Assembly (NCBI RefSeq): GCF_000687145.1
Contig: NZ_JMFG01000008.1
Coordinates: 128,880 to 192,879 of the forward strand
Reading direction: 5' to 3'
Source of the DNA: Thermoanaerobaculum aquaticum
GTDB lineage: Bacteria; Acidobacteriota; Thermoanaerobaculia; Thermoanaerobaculales; Thermoanaerobaculaceae
Length of the DNA: 64,000 nucleotides
The notes under the pieces were generated by a model. That model was not told where the DNA came from. It saw nothing but the letters and a program-made list of their open reading frames with translations, and ran no database searches. Positions 24,979 to 34,126 of this stretch are shown in pieces; within the stretch, counting starts at the first letter, position 1, and every line of letters begins with the position of its first letter. The translations under genes were made by a program, and so were the position numbers.

Positions 24979-25495
24979 CGCCAAAAAGGAGGCCTTCCGG
25001 GGGGTCCAGGAGCACACAGCCCTGCTCTAAGTCCACCCGCACCACGATGGGGGAAACGAACGGCACCAGCACCTCCCGTTCCCCTTGCAGCACCACCAGC
25101 CACGCCCCCGCCGGCCCCGCCTCCAGGCGCTGTACGGTGCCGGCCTCCCGACCGTCCAGCAACAGGCAACGCAAGCCGGCCAGCTCGTGCTCGTAGTAGT
25201 AGTTGGCCGGCAGGGCCTCCCGCTCTTGTTCGGGGAGAAACAGGTACTGTTCGCGAAAGCTATCCGCCTGCTCCCGGCGGGTGCACTCCGAAAGCTTCAA
25301 AAGCCAAGCGCCCTTGTGCAGGCGCACCGATTTGACGGTAAAGAACTGCTCGGGCTCTGCCTGGCCCACACCCACAGAAACCCCCACCGCTAGCCGCTGG
25401 GGGAAATCCGTGAGGATTTCCACCAGCAGCTCGCCGTGAACCCCGTGGGGTTTCCGCACCCGCCCCACGGCCAGAAAGCGAGTGGGGCGGGACAC
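24968..25495 (-). CDS. rimM: 16S rRNA processing protein RimM
   Basis: 175 residues. RimM aids maturation of the 30S head and binds S19. The N-terminal beta-barrel motif VGRVRKPHGVHGELLVE and the PRC-barrel region (YYEHELAGLRCLL, VPFVSPIVVRVDLEQGCV) are present. It lies 3 bp from the KH-protein gene. Confidence 0.96.
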   Translation of the reverse strand: MSRPTRFLAVGRVRKPHGVHGELLVEILTDFPQRLAVGVSVGVGQAEPEQFFTVKSVRLHKGAWLLKLSECTRREQADSFREQYLFLPEQEREALPANYYYEHELAGLRCLLLDGREAGTVQRLEAGPAGAWLVVLQGEREVLVPFVSPIVVRVDLEQGCVLLDPPEGLLFGDAL

Positions 25496-25498
25496 GGG

Positions 25499-25729
25499 CT
25501 ACTCGAGGATTTCCAGCATGTAGCGCTTGCGCATCTTCATGCCGGCGGCCGCCAAAATCGTGCGGATGGCGCGGGCCGTCTTGCCCTGCTTGCCGATGAC
25601 CTTGCCCAAGTCCTCCGGGGCCACGCGCAGTTCAAGAACGGTGGTTTGCTCACCCGTGACCTCGCGCACCTGCACCTTGTCCGGATTGTCCACTAACGAT
25701 TTAGCGATCTGCTCCACAAGCTGCTTCAT
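25499..25729 (-). CDS. khpA: KhpA-type KH-domain RNA-binding protein
   Basis: 76 residues, a single KH domain. The GxxG loop is in [19 protein letters not shown]. The gene sits between rpsP and rimM as in most bacteria. KhpA acts with KhpB in RNA binding in Gram-positive species; no khpB is in this window. Confidence 0.94.
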   Translation of the reverse strand: MKQLVEQIAKSLVDNPDKVQVREVTGEQTTVLELRVAPEDLGKVIGKQGKTARAIRTILAAAGMKMRKRYMLEILE

Positions 25730-25760
25730 ACGACCTCCCGTGTGATGAGGAATTGGTGAC

Positions 25761-25997
25761 TCACGAACGAGCCCGCTTGTAAAGGCTAGCTACGGTTTCG
25801 GACATTTGCGCCCCCCGCGCCAGCCAGTACTCGACCCTTTCCTTGTTCAAACGGATCTCCGGCGGTTCCACCCGCGGGTTGTAAAAGCCCACCTCTTCCA
25901 GAAAAGCCGCCTGGGGTGTCCGGCGATCGTCGGAAACCACAATACGGTACGTTGGCCTCCTGTTCGAACCCATGCGCCGCAACCGAATCTTGATCAT
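25761..25997 (-). CDS. rpsP: Small ribosomal subunit protein bS16
   Basis: 78 residues, typical S16: [20 protein letters not shown], then [20 protein letters not shown] and [15 protein letters not shown]. It lies 66 bp after ffh. Confidence 0.97.
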   Translation of the reverse strand: MIKIRLRRMGSNRRPTYRIVVSDDRRTPQAAFLEEVGFYNPRVEPPEIRLNKERVEYWLARGAQMSETVASLYKRARS

Positions 25998-26063
25998 CGA
26001 GCCCTTCCTCCGAACTCAAACCACATCTGCGCCTCAAGCGCCAAGGCATTGTAGCAAAAAACC

Positions 26064-27386
26064 TCAAAGCCCCAAACCGCGCAACACCCGCCTGGGGTCC
26101 TTACCCTGCATGCTGCGCATGAGCTTTTTGGTTTGCGCCCACTGACGCAGGAGGCGGTTGACCTCTTCCACGCTGGTCCCGGCGCCCCGGGCAATGCGCC
26201 GGCGGCGAGAGCCGTTGATGATTTCCGGCCGTCGGCGTTCCTCCCTGGTCATGGAGCAAATGATGGCTTCCATGCGTTTGAGCTGCCGCTCGTCGGGGGA
26301 AGCTTGCGCCTTGAGCTTCTTCACCCCGGGGAGCAGGTCCATCATGGCGGCAAAAAGCCCACCTTTCCTCAGTTCCCGCAGTTGCTCCAGGAAGTCCTCC
26401 AGATCGAAACCTTCCTTGGCCAGCTTGCGCTCGAGCTCGGCCGCCTTTTTGGCATCAAAGGCCTCCTGGGCCTTTTCCACCAGGGTGAGCACGTCCCCCA
26501 TGCCGAGGATGCGGGAAGCCATGCGGTCGGGGTGAAAGAGCTCGAAATCCCCAGGCTTTTCGCCGGTTCCGGCAAAGCGCACGGGTACATGGGTGATGCT
26601 GGCCACCGAAAGCGCGGCGCCTCCCCGGGCATCGCCGTCCAGCTTGGTGAGGATCACCCCCGTGAGCTTGAGCCTTCCGCCAAAAGCCTGCGCCTGCCGC
26701 ACGGCGTCCTGACCGGTCATGGCGTCGGCCACCAGGAAAAGCTCGCTGGGTTGCAGGATCTCGGCCACCCGCTCCAGCTCCGCCATGAGCTCCTCGTCCA
26801 CGTGCAGGCGCCCGGCGGTGTCCACCACCACCACCTCGAACCCCTTGCGCCGGGCTTCCACTAAGGCGTTGCGGACAATAGCTTCGGGGGAGGACTCCCC
26901 GTGGGTGGAAAGCACCGGCAGGCCCATCTGACGGCCCAGCTGCTCCAGCTGCTCGCGGGCCGCTGGCCGCTGCGTATCGGCCGGCACCAAAAGCACGTGT
27001 TTGCCCAGCTTCTGCCGGATGAAAAGCGCCAGCTTGGCCGCTGAGGTGGTCTTCCCCGTGCCCTGCAGCCCCACCAGCATGATGGGGGCGGGAAAGCCCT
27101 TAAGGCGAAGCGGTTGGGCCTCGCCTCCCAGGAGCCGGGTGAGCTCGTCGTGCACGATCTTGGTGATCTGCTGGCCTGGGCTCAGGGAGGTCAGCACCTC
27201 CTGTCCCAAAGCCTTTTCCCTCACCCTGGCCACGAAGTCCTTAACCACCGGCAGCGCCACATCGGCCGCCAAAAGCGCCCGACGGATTTCCCCCAGCGCC
27301 TCGTCCAGGTGGCGTTCGGTGATGTGCCCTTCGCCCCGTAGCTTCTTGAGAACGCTTTGTAAACGTTCGGAAACCGCTTCCAGCAC
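26064..27386 (-). CDS. ffh: Signal recognition particle protein Ffh
   Basis: 440 residues. It binds signal sequences and 4.5S RNA and targets nascent membrane proteins. The N domain is followed by GTPase motifs GLQGTGKTTSAAKL, DTAGRLHVDEEL and TKLDGDARGGAAL, then the M domain with GSRRRRIARGAGTSVEEVN. The 4.5S RNA gene was not found in this window. It is first in the operon running to the TPR gene. Confidence 0.97.
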   Translation of the reverse strand: MLEAVSERLQSVLKKLRGEGHITERHLDEALGEIRRALLAADVALPVVKDFVARVREKALGQEVLTSLSPGQQITKIVHDELTRLLGGEAQPLRLKGFPAPIMLVGLQGTGKTTSAAKLALFIRQKLGKHVLLVPADTQRPAAREQLEQLGRQMGLPVLSTHGESSPEAIVRNALVEARRKGFEVVVVDTAGRLHVDEELMAELERVAEILQPSELFLVADAMTGQDAVRQAQAFGGRLKLTGVILTKLDGDARGGAALSVASITHVPVRFAGTGEKPGDFELFHPDRMASRILGMGDVLTLVEKAQEAFDAKKAAELERKLAKEGFDLEDFLEQLRELRKGGLFAAMMDLLPGVKKLKAQASPDERQLKRMEAIICSMTREERRRPEIINGSRRRRIARGAGTSVEEVNRLLRQWAQTKKLMRSMQGKDPRRVLRGLGL

Positions 27387-27450
27387 GGTGTCACTCCCGG
27401 GGGCAGTCTAGCAAAATGCACCGCGAGCGTTTCCGGTTTACACTTAGCCC

Positions 27451-28365
27451 ATGGGCGACATTAGCTTGTTTTCGGCTGCGGGCCCCTTTTGGCTCAAAAA
27501 GCTCGACGAAACCCGGGTCTTGCTGCTCCTGGAGAACGGGGAAAAACTGGAGCTGGACTGCGAACCGCCGTTGCCTTCCCCTACCCCGCCGGGTTTTGCT
27601 GTCACCCTCATGCGCGGCGGGGAGCGCTACTCCCTGCACGTTTTTGCCGTGCCGGAAAACTCGGAGCTCCTTTTGGGGGTGAGCGCCGGCTGGGCCCTGC
27701 AGTGGTGCAGCGACTGCATCGAGGAGCTGGTCAACCACATTGCCCACGACCTCCGCAATCTGACCTTCACCGCTTCATTGCAAGCGGAAATTGCCCAGCG
27801 TCAAGCAAAAGAGGCAAGCCCCCACCTGGAAACCATCCTCTCCCAGCTGGGAAGAGTCCAGCAGTACCTGGAGCGTTTGCTTTTGTACGGGCGCAAACCC
27901 CGGGTTTCCCTTTCCACCCTCAACGTGGAGGCCTTCGTTCAGGAAAAGCTCCGGGCCCTCCGCCACCGCTGGCCGGCCAACCAGCCCCCCCTGAGCTTTC
28001 GGGTGCACACCGCTGCGGAAGCCGGGGTCGCCCGCTGGGATCCCCAGCTCATGGGCGCAGCGCTGGACGCCGTTTTGGAAAACGCGGCCCAGGCCAGCCC
28101 TCAGGGCACAGAAGTGGAGGTGATGGTTTCGGGGAGCGCCGATGAGGTGACGCTGGAGGTCCGCGACCACGGCCCCGGCATCCCTCCGGAGGTTTTGCCC
28201 AGGGTGTTTTTCCCCATGGCCGTGCGTCGCCCCCAGGGCATGGGCCTTGGTTTGGCCACCGCCAAAAAGCTGGTGGAAGCCCACGGCGGCAAGCTGGAGC
28301 TCTCCTCTTCCCCCCAAGGCACCACCGTCCGCCTGGTGCTGCCGCGGGAGGCTCGTCTTGCCTGA
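27451..28365 (+). CDS. Soluble sensor histidine kinase-like ATPase
   Basis: 304 residues, no membrane segment. An N-terminal region of unknown fold (1-90) leads to a dimerisation box with phospho-acceptor motif NHIAHDLRN and a C-terminal HATPase domain: N box (LENAAQASPQG), G1 (DHGPGIPPEV) and G2 (GMGLGLATAKKLVEAHGG). No receiver domain or response-regulator gene lies nearby. It is probably translated with the overlapping pseudouridine synthase gene, and diverges from ffh. Confidence 0.85.
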   Translation: MGDISLFSAAGPFWLKKLDETRVLLLLENGEKLELDCEPPLPSPTPPGFAVTLMRGGERYSLHVFAVPENSELLLGVSAGWALQWCSDCIEELVNHIAHDLRNLTFTASLQAEIAQRQAKEASPHLETILSQLGRVQQYLERLLLYGRKPRVSLSTLNVEAFVQEKLRALRHRWPANQPPLSFRVHTAAEAGVARWDPQLMGAALDAVLENAAQASPQGTEVEVMVSGSADEVTLEVRDHGPGIPPEVLPRVFFPMAVRRPQGMGLGLATAKKLVEAHGGKLELSSSPQGTTVRLVLPREARLA

Positions 28366-29320
28366 AGCTGGCGTCACCCGTTACCTGGTGGACCCAGGCC
28401 TTTCCGGCCTCCGACTGGACCAGGGGCTGGCGCAGCTTACCGGCCTTTCCCGGCGGCGGGCCAAAACGCTCGTGGCCGAGGGGTGGGTGTGGCTCAACGG
28501 CCGGGCGTGCCGGGTGGAGTCCAAGGTGCTGCAGGTGGGCGATGTGGTGGACGTTTTGCCCGTTCCCGACCCGCTGCGCCCTCCCCAGCCGCTGCCTCCG
28601 CCGCTACCGGTGCTCTATGAGGACGGCTGGCTGGTGGCGGTGAACAAACCCCCGGGGATGCTCACCCAGCCGGCCCCGGAGCGGCTCCCCGGGGAGCTTT
28701 CGACGGTGGAGCACCTGGCGCTGCAGCTCTCCTACCGGGAGGGGCACCGGGTGGAGCTCAAGGTGGTGCACCGCCTGGATCGCATTGCCAGTGGGTTGGT
28801 GCTGTTTGCCAAGCACCACGATGCTGCCGCCGCTCTTTCCCGCCTCTTTGCCGGGCGCTCGGTGGACAAGGTGTACCTGGCGGTGGTCAGCGGCCATCCC
28901 CCCGCGGAAACCACCATCAACGCCCCCATTGCTCCCGACCCTTTGCTTCCCGGACGCTTCCGGGTGGGAGCGGGGGGCAAGAAAGCCGCCACCAGGCTGC
29001 GGCTCGTGGCCCGCGGGGATGGCGTTTTTCTGGTTGAGGTGCGGCCCCTCACCGGCCGCACCCACCAGCTGCGGGTGCACCTGCAATCCATTGGCTGCCC
29101 CATCGTGGGGGACACCCTTTACGGCTCGCAAACCGAGGCCCCCCGGCCCATGCTCCACGCTTTCGGGCTTTCCCTGCCCCACCCCAGGGGTGGCCAAAAG
29201 CTGCAGCTTACAGCCCCAGTGCCTCTGGATTTTCTAGCCTTCTGTCGCTCCCATGGGCTTGCTCTGCCGGAGGCCGAGGAGGCCGTTACTCCAGCTCCTC
29301 TTTCAAGCTCCGGGTCATAA
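28358..29320 (+). CDS. RluA-family pseudouridine synthase
   Basis: 320 residues from TTG 28358, which follows GGGAGG by 6 bases and overlaps the kinase gene by 8 bp; the longer frame to 28247 is read-through. An S4 domain (GLRLDQGLAQLTGLSRRRAKTL) precedes the catalytic domain with HRLDRIASGLVLFAKH, where Asp is the nucleophile, and GRTHQLRVHLQSIGCPIVGD. The exact rRNA site (RluC or RluD type) is not clear. Its end overlaps convergent gpsA by 35 bp. Confidence 0.93.
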   Translation: MPEAGVTRYLVDPGLSGLRLDQGLAQLTGLSRRRAKTLVAEGWVWLNGRACRVESKVLQVGDVVDVLPVPDPLRPPQPLPPPLPVLYEDGWLVAVNKPPGMLTQPAPERLPGELSTVEHLALQLSYREGHRVELKVVHRLDRIASGLVLFAKHHDAAAALSRLFAGRSVDKVYLAVVSGHPPAETTINAPIAPDPLLPGRFRVGAGGKKAATRLRLVARGDGVFLVEVRPLTGRTHQLRVHLQSIGCPIVGDTLYGSQTEAPRPMLHAFGLSLPHPRGGQKLQLTAPVPLDFLAFCRSHGLALPEAEEAVTPAPLSSSGS

Positions 29321-30281
29321 GCGCGGTCACCGCCTCCCGGGGGGACAACCGCTGGTCCAGGATGGCTTCCACTGCAAATGTAATGGGCATCTCCACCTGG
29401 TTTTTCCGCGCCAAAGCCGCAGCCGCTCGGGCGGTGGGCACCCCCTCCGCCACCTCCCTGCCGGAGAGGACCTGCTCCAAAGGCTCGCCGCGACCCAAGC
29501 GCTCCCCCACCGCGCGGTTTCGGGATAACGCGCCAGTGCAGGTCAACACCAGGTCCCCCATGCCGGCAAGCCCGCGGAAGGTTTCCGGCTGGCCGCCCAA
29601 GCGCACGCCCAGGCGGGCAATTTCGTGAAGACCGCGGGTCAGCAGCGCCGCCAGGGCGTTGTGACCGAGCCCCAAGCCGGTGGCCATGCCACCGGCAATG
29701 GCAATAACGTTCTTCAGGGCTCCGGCCAGCTCCACACCCACCACATCGGCGGAACGGTACAGGCGGAAGGAGGGGGTGGAAAAAGCCTCCTGCAGCATCC
29801 TGAGCGATGACGGAGAGCGCCCCGCCAACACCGCTGCCGCCGGCAAACCCGCCGCCACCTCCCGGGCAAAGGTGGGACCGGAAAGCGCCACGAACCTTTC
29901 GGGTTCAAGACCCAGCTCCTGGGCCACCACTTCGTCCATGCGGGAAAGGCTCGCCACCTCAATGCCCTTGCTGGCTGAAACCAGCACCGCTTGCACAGGC
30001 AGGGCCGCTTTCATTTCCCGCAGCACCCCTCGGGCAAACTGCACCGGCACCACAAAAAAAACCACCTCGGCGGCGCTCACCGCCTGCGCCACATCGCCTT
30101 CAGCGGTAAGCCCTGGGGGCAGCGTCACCTCCGGGAGGAAAAGCGGGTTGCGCCTTTCCCGATTGACCCCCTCCACCACCTCAGGTTCCCGGGCCCACAG
30201 CACCACCTCATGGCCGGCCCGGGCACAGTGCACGGAAAGCGCGGTCCCCCAGGACCCGCCGCCCACCACCGCCACCTTCAT
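29286..30281 (-). CDS. gpsA: Glycerol-3-phosphate dehydrogenase [NAD(P)+]
   Basis: 331 residues. It reduces dihydroxyacetone phosphate to sn-glycerol 3-phosphate for phospholipid synthesis. The dinucleotide loop GGGSWGTALSV, the SASKGIE segment, SGPTFAREVA and catalytic ELAGALKNVIAIAGGMATGL are all present. It overlaps plsY by 4 bp, which uses its product. Confidence 0.97.
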   Translation of the reverse strand: MKVAVVGGGSWGTALSVHCARAGHEVVLWAREPEVVEGVNRERRNPLFLPEVTLPPGLTAEGDVAQAVSAAEVVFFVVPVQFARGVLREMKAALPVQAVLVSASKGIEVASLSRMDEVVAQELGLEPERFVALSGPTFAREVAAGLPAAAVLAGRSPSSLRMLQEAFSTPSFRLYRSADVVGVELAGALKNVIAIAGGMATGLGLGHNALAALLTRGLHEIARLGVRLGGQPETFRGLAGMGDLVLTCTGALSRNRAVGERLGRGEPLEQVLSGREVAEGVPTARAAAALARKNQVEMPITFAVEAILDQRLSPREAVTALMTRSLKEELE

Positions 30282-30868
30282 GGCTTCCCTCCCACCTTCG
30301 GCTCCTCACCCCGCACCCACCGGCGCAGGTTTGGGGCGTGCTTGAAAAGCAGCACCACGCTCAGCACCACCACCGGAAGCTCCGCCAGCAAGCTGGGCTT
30401 TTTCACGTACCAAAAGACCACCGGCAAAAGCGCCACGGTGAGGCTTGAAGCCACCGCCACCACGCGAAAGGCCAAAAGCCCCAAAAGCCAAACGCCAAAG
30501 CTCAAGGCCAGGCTCAAAGGGGAAAGCAGTAGCAGACCGCCGCCGGTGGTGGCCAGGCCCTTGCCCCCGTGGAACGAAAGCCAAAGAGGAAAGCAATGCC
30601 CTACTGCCGCCGAACACAGGGCCGCAGCGTGCCAAGCTGGATTCCCGGTAATTCGGGTGGCCAACCACACGGCCAAAAGCCCCTTGCCCACATCCAAAAG
30701 CATGACCGCCAGGCCCCAACCCAAGCCCAAAACGCGGCTGGCGTTGGTAGCCCCTACGGTTCCGGAGCCCTGAGTGCGGATGTCCATCCCAGCGCGCAAG
30801 CGCACCACAAGGTAGGCAAACGGGATGGAACCCAAAAGGTAAGCGGCCAGGAGCACCAGGCCCCTCAT
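30278..30868 (-). CDS. plsY: Acyl-phosphate:glycerol-3-phosphate acyltransferase
   Basis: 196 residues, an integral membrane enzyme that makes lysophosphatidic acid. Motif 1 is in GSIPFAYLVVRL...RTQGSGTVGATNASRVLG, motif 2 near FHGGKGLATTGG. About five membrane helices are visible. It overlaps thpR and gpsA by 4 bp each. Confidence 0.96.
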   Translation of the reverse strand: MRGLVLLAAYLLGSIPFAYLVVRLRAGMDIRTQGSGTVGATNASRVLGLGWGLAVMLLDVGKGLLAVWLATRITGNPAWHAAALCSAAVGHCFPLWLSFHGGKGLATTGGGLLLLSPLSLALSFGVWLLGLLAFRVVAVASSLTVALLPVVFWYVKKPSLLAELPVVVLSVVLLFKHAPNLRRWVRGEEPKVGGKP

Positions 30869-31425
30869 GGCCGCCCTACCGGAATCCTGGCTCTTTCGCT
30901 GTACACCGCCCCTCCGGGGCCCAAGGTGCTTTCAAAAAGCACCACCTCCCGGGCCACAAACGGGGCCAGTTGCCAGGAAGCCACCTCCTGAAGGAAGCGC
31001 TGACAGGCCACTTCCGGCCAGGGCCTTTCCAGGCGGGCCAGGGTCACGTGCAGGGAAAAGGGCCTTGCCTCCCGCGCCACGCCAATCAAAGAAGCCGCTT
31101 CCTCGCTGGCTTCCGCCCACGCCTCCAGACCCGGCGCCTGCCCCCCCAGCCACGCCACCCGTGGTCTTGCGGCGTTTGGGAAAAAACCGCCTCCGTGGAG
31201 GCTTACCTTTACTTCAGCGGGGACTTCCGTCAAAAGCTGGGTCAGGGCTTCCAGAAACGAAGCGGCCTGCGCTTCCGACTGCTCCCCCAAGAACTTCAAG
31301 GTGATGTGCAGGCCCTCCGGGCGCACCCAGCGCGCCGCCGGCAGCTTGCCCTTGAGCCTGGCCAGCCCCGCCATGACCGTGGCCTTTTGCGCCTGTGGAA
31401 GCTCCACCGCTAGAAAACACCTCAT
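30865..31425 (-). CDS. thpR: RNA 2',3'-cyclic phosphodiesterase
   Basis: 186 residues with the two HxT motifs of the 2H phosphoesterase fold, GLHITLKFLG and SLHVTLARLE. The start MRCFLAVELPQ is typical. It lies between cinA and plsY with 4-bp overlaps. Confidence 0.95.
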   Translation of the reverse strand: MRCFLAVELPQAQKATVMAGLARLKGKLPAARWVRPEGLHITLKFLGEQSEAQAASFLEALTQLLTEVPAEVKVSLHGGGFFPNAARPRVAWLGGQAPGLEAWAEASEEAASLIGVAREARPFSLHVTLARLERPWPEVACQRFLQEVASWQLAPFVAREVVLFESTLGPGGAVYSERARIPVGRP

Positions 31426-32642
31426 GCTGCCCCCTTCAGCACCCGCCGCAGCAAATCCAGGGCAAAGTTGGCCGCCAGCTCGCGGATGGTCTGCCGGCTT
31501 CCCCCGAAGAGAAAACGGCGGTGCTGCAGCTGGCCGGGGATGGCCACGGCCACGTGCACGGTACCCACGGGCTTTTCAGGGGTACCGCCGGCAGGGCCGG
31601 CAATGCCGGTAATGGCCAGACCGCACTGGGCCCCCAACCGGCAGGCCCCCAGCGCCATGGCTTCCGCCACCTCCCGGCTCACCGCCCCGTGGGTGGCCAA
31701 AACCTCCTCGGGCACCCCCAGAAGCCGCACCTTGACGGTGTTGGCGTAAGCCACCACCCCGCCCAGGTAGGCTTCGCTGGCCCCGGGCACCTGCGTTAAG
31801 GCCGAGCCCACCATCCCACCGGTGCAGGACTCGGCGGTGGCCAGCATCCAGCCCCGGCTTTTGAGGGCCTCCAGTACCACCTGCGGCAGCGTGGCTTCGT
31901 CCCGCCCGAAGATGTCGGCGCCCAGCACCTCGGCAAACGCCTGCTCCATAGCCGCAAGCTCCGAGGGGCCTTCGGCGTAAAGCACCAGCTCCACGGTCCC
32001 CCGCCCCGCCAAAATCGTGATCTTTTCCCGCCCAAACCGGCGGTAAAGGTCGGAAACCCGCTGCTCCACCTCCGATTCGAAGCGCCCGGCTACCTTCAAG
32101 GTACGCACCAAGATGGGCTTTCCTTGAATCCGGGGGAGCACGTGCAGGGCAAAGATGGTCTCCAGCTCCTCGGGAACGCCAGGGAGGAGCACCAGCGCCC
32201 GCGAGCCCACCTCCAGCCACTGGCCCGGGGCGGTGCCCCGCGGGTTGGGCAGCACCTGGGCGCCCTCCACCAGGTAGGCCATGCGTGCGGCAATGCTGGG
32301 CATGCTGCGGCCCAGGCGGCGGTAGCGCTCCTGGAGGAGGGCAAAAAGCTCCTGGTCAAGGTGCAGCTTCCGCTGCAAGGCGGCAGCCACCCCCTCCCGG
32401 GTGACGTCATCGGCGGTGGGACCCAGCCCCCCGGAGACCACCACCAGGTCCGCCCGGGTCAACAGGTCAGAAACCGCACCGGCAATGGCCTGGGCATCAT
32501 CCCCCACGCACCGCTTTTCGGTCATTTCGACCCCGCAAGCGGCCAGCTTGGCAGCCACAAAAAGGGAGTTGGTGTCCAGGCGGGAGGTGCGCAGCAGCTC
32601 CGAGCCCACCGCCAGGAAAGCCGCCCGCGAGAAGGCACCCAT
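31422..32642 (-). CDS. cinA: CinA-family nicotinamide-nucleotide amidohydrolase
   Basis: 406 residues from ATG 32642 (MGAFSRAAFLAVGSELL). The N-terminal molybdopterin-binding-like domain has SGGLGPTADDVTREGV; the C-terminal CinA domain has TAESCTGGMVGSALTQVPGA and GIAGPAGGTPEKPVGTV. The protein hydrolyses NMN to nicotinate mononucleotide in pyridine-nucleotide recycling. It is first in the cinA-thpR-plsY-gpsA operon. Confidence 0.96.
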   Translation of the reverse strand: MGAFSRAAFLAVGSELLRTSRLDTNSLFVAAKLAACGVEMTEKRCVGDDAQAIAGAVSDLLTRADLVVVSGGLGPTADDVTREGVAAALQRKLHLDQELFALLQERYRRLGRSMPSIAARMAYLVEGAQVLPNPRGTAPGQWLEVGSRALVLLPGVPEELETIFALHVLPRIQGKPILVRTLKVAGRFESEVEQRVSDLYRRFGREKITILAGRGTVELVLYAEGPSELAAMEQAFAEVLGADIFGRDEATLPQVVLEALKSRGWMLATAESCTGGMVGSALTQVPGASEAYLGGVVAYANTVKVRLLGVPEEVLATHGAVSREVAEAMALGACRLGAQCGLAITGIAGPAGGTPEKPVGTVHVAVAIPGQLQHRRFLFGGSRQTIRELAANFALDLLRRVLKGAA

Positions 32643-32725
32643 GGGTGCGATTCTAGAGCATGTGCGGTGGCTTCCGGCCAAACGAGGGGCTTGTGACCGG
32701 CGGCAAGCCCGGGCACAATGCCGCT

Positions 32726-33481
32726 ATGGACCGCGACGAGCTGGTTGCTTACCTGGACGAGTTTCTGGCGGTGGAAGACGTACCCGACGAAAGCCTCAAC
32801 GGCCTGCAGGTGGAGGGAAGGGCCAAGATCAGCCGGGTGGCCACTGCGGTTTCCTGTAGCGCGCGCTTCTTCACCGATGCCGCCCGCTGGGGAGCCGATG
32901 CCGTGCTGGTGCACCACGGCCTTTTGTGGCGGGGCCAGGTGGAGCGGGTGCGGGGGAGCTTGCGCCAGCGTTTGGCGGTTCTGCTGGCGGAAGAGCTTAA
33001 CCTCCTCGCTTACCACTTGCCCTTGGACCGGCACCCCGAGGTGGGGAACGCCGCCGTGCTGGCCCGCCAGCTGGGGCTGGAGGGGCTTGAACCCTTTGGG
33101 GTTTTTCACGGCTTCGCCATTGGCTGGGCAGGGGTTTTCAACCGGCCGCAAACGCTGGAAGAGCTGGCCCGGCGGCTGGAGCTGCTCACCGGACAAGAGC
33201 CCCTGGTCTTTCCAGGGCATGGCGAACGGGTGAGCTCGGTGGGGATCGTCACCGGCAGCGGTGCGGGAGCTTTTGCCGAGGCGGTGGAAACCGGCCTCGA
33301 TGCGCTGGTGGTGGGCGACCCCAAGGAGTGGGTCATGCACCGGGCCGAGGAAGAGGGGGTGCACGTGGTGGCGTGCGGCCACTACGCCTCCGAGCGGTTT
33401 GGCGTGCAAGCTTTGGGCGCGCACCTGGAAGAAAAGCTGGGGCTGGAGGTGCAGTTCTTCGACTACCCCAACCCCGCGTAA
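32726..33481 (+). CDS. Nif3-like dinuclear metal centre protein
   Basis: 251 residues from ATG 32726 (MDRDELVAYLDEFL), a Nif3/GTP cyclohydrolase I type 2-like protein. Metal-binding His and Glu residues are recognisable in VLVHHGLLW, YHLPLDRHPEVGN and CGHYASERFGVQALG. The biochemical role of this family is unsettled. It diverges from cinA and may be followed in one transcript by the next two genes. Confidence 0.92.
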   Translation: MDRDELVAYLDEFLAVEDVPDESLNGLQVEGRAKISRVATAVSCSARFFTDAARWGADAVLVHHGLLWRGQVERVRGSLRQRLAVLLAEELNLLAYHLPLDRHPEVGNAAVLARQLGLEGLEPFGVFHGFAIGWAGVFNRPQTLEELARRLELLTGQEPLVFPGHGERVSSVGIVTGSGAGAFAEAVETGLDALVVGDPKEWVMHRAEEEGVHVVACGHYASERFGVQALGAHLEEKLGLEVQFFDYPNPA

Positions 33482-33571
33482 AGGAGCCGGCGGCTTTCCT
33501 TGCCAATGGGGGCAACGGCTGGAGGGCGGGGACGCGGGGATTTCTTGCTATCATTGCAGCGGGAGGTAACC

Positions 33572-34108
33572 ATGGGGCGTTTCTGGAATCGCATCACCGT
33601 AGCAACCGGCGTGGTCCTGGCGGTGGCTTTGCTGCGGCTGGTGCCTCACCCTCCCAACGTGGCACCGGTGACCGCCCTCGCGCTTTTTGCCGGGGCAACG
33701 TTTGGACGGCGGCTGTTGGGGTTTTTCGTACCTCTCGCGGCCATGCTGCTTTCCGACAGCCTCCTGGAGCTCCTCACCGGCCAGGGTTTTCACCCGCACA
33801 TGCCGGTGGTTTACGGCACCTTTGCCCTGGTGGTGCTTTTGGGAAGCTTCCTTAAAGAGCGCCTCCAGGTGGGTCGGGTGGCTCTCGCTTCGGTGGCGGC
33901 CTCCACGCTCTTTTACCTCACCACCAACTTTGCCGTTTGGGCCTCCGGCACCATGTACCCCCACACCGCCGCCGGGTTGATAGCTTGCTACATCGCGGCG
34001 CTGCCTTTCTACGGCCTTTCCCTGGTGGGTGACCTGACGTTTGCGGCCCTGATCTTTGCCGCTTACAGCGCCCTCGTGCGCCACCTTCCCGCAGCTTCGG
34101 CGTCCTGA
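33572..34108 (+). CDS. DUF6580-type integral membrane protein
   Basis: 178 residues from ATG 33572 after GGGAGGT. About five hydrophobic helices and the pattern PHPPNVAPVTALALFAGATF, PLAAMLLSDSLLEL and LTTNFAVWASGTMYPHTAAG match the DUF6580 family, which resembles S components of ECF transporters. The substrate is unknown and no ECF ATPase is nearby. Confidence 0.85.
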   Translation: MGRFWNRITVATGVVLAVALLRLVPHPPNVAPVTALALFAGATFGRRLLGFFVPLAAMLLSDSLLELLTGQGFHPHMPVVYGTFALVVLLGSFLKERLQVGRVALASVAASTLFYLTTNFAVWASGTMYPHTAAGLIACYIAALPFYGLSLVGDLTFAALIFAAYSALVRHLPAASAS

Positions 34109-34126
34109 GGCGCCGGGAGAAAGCCC

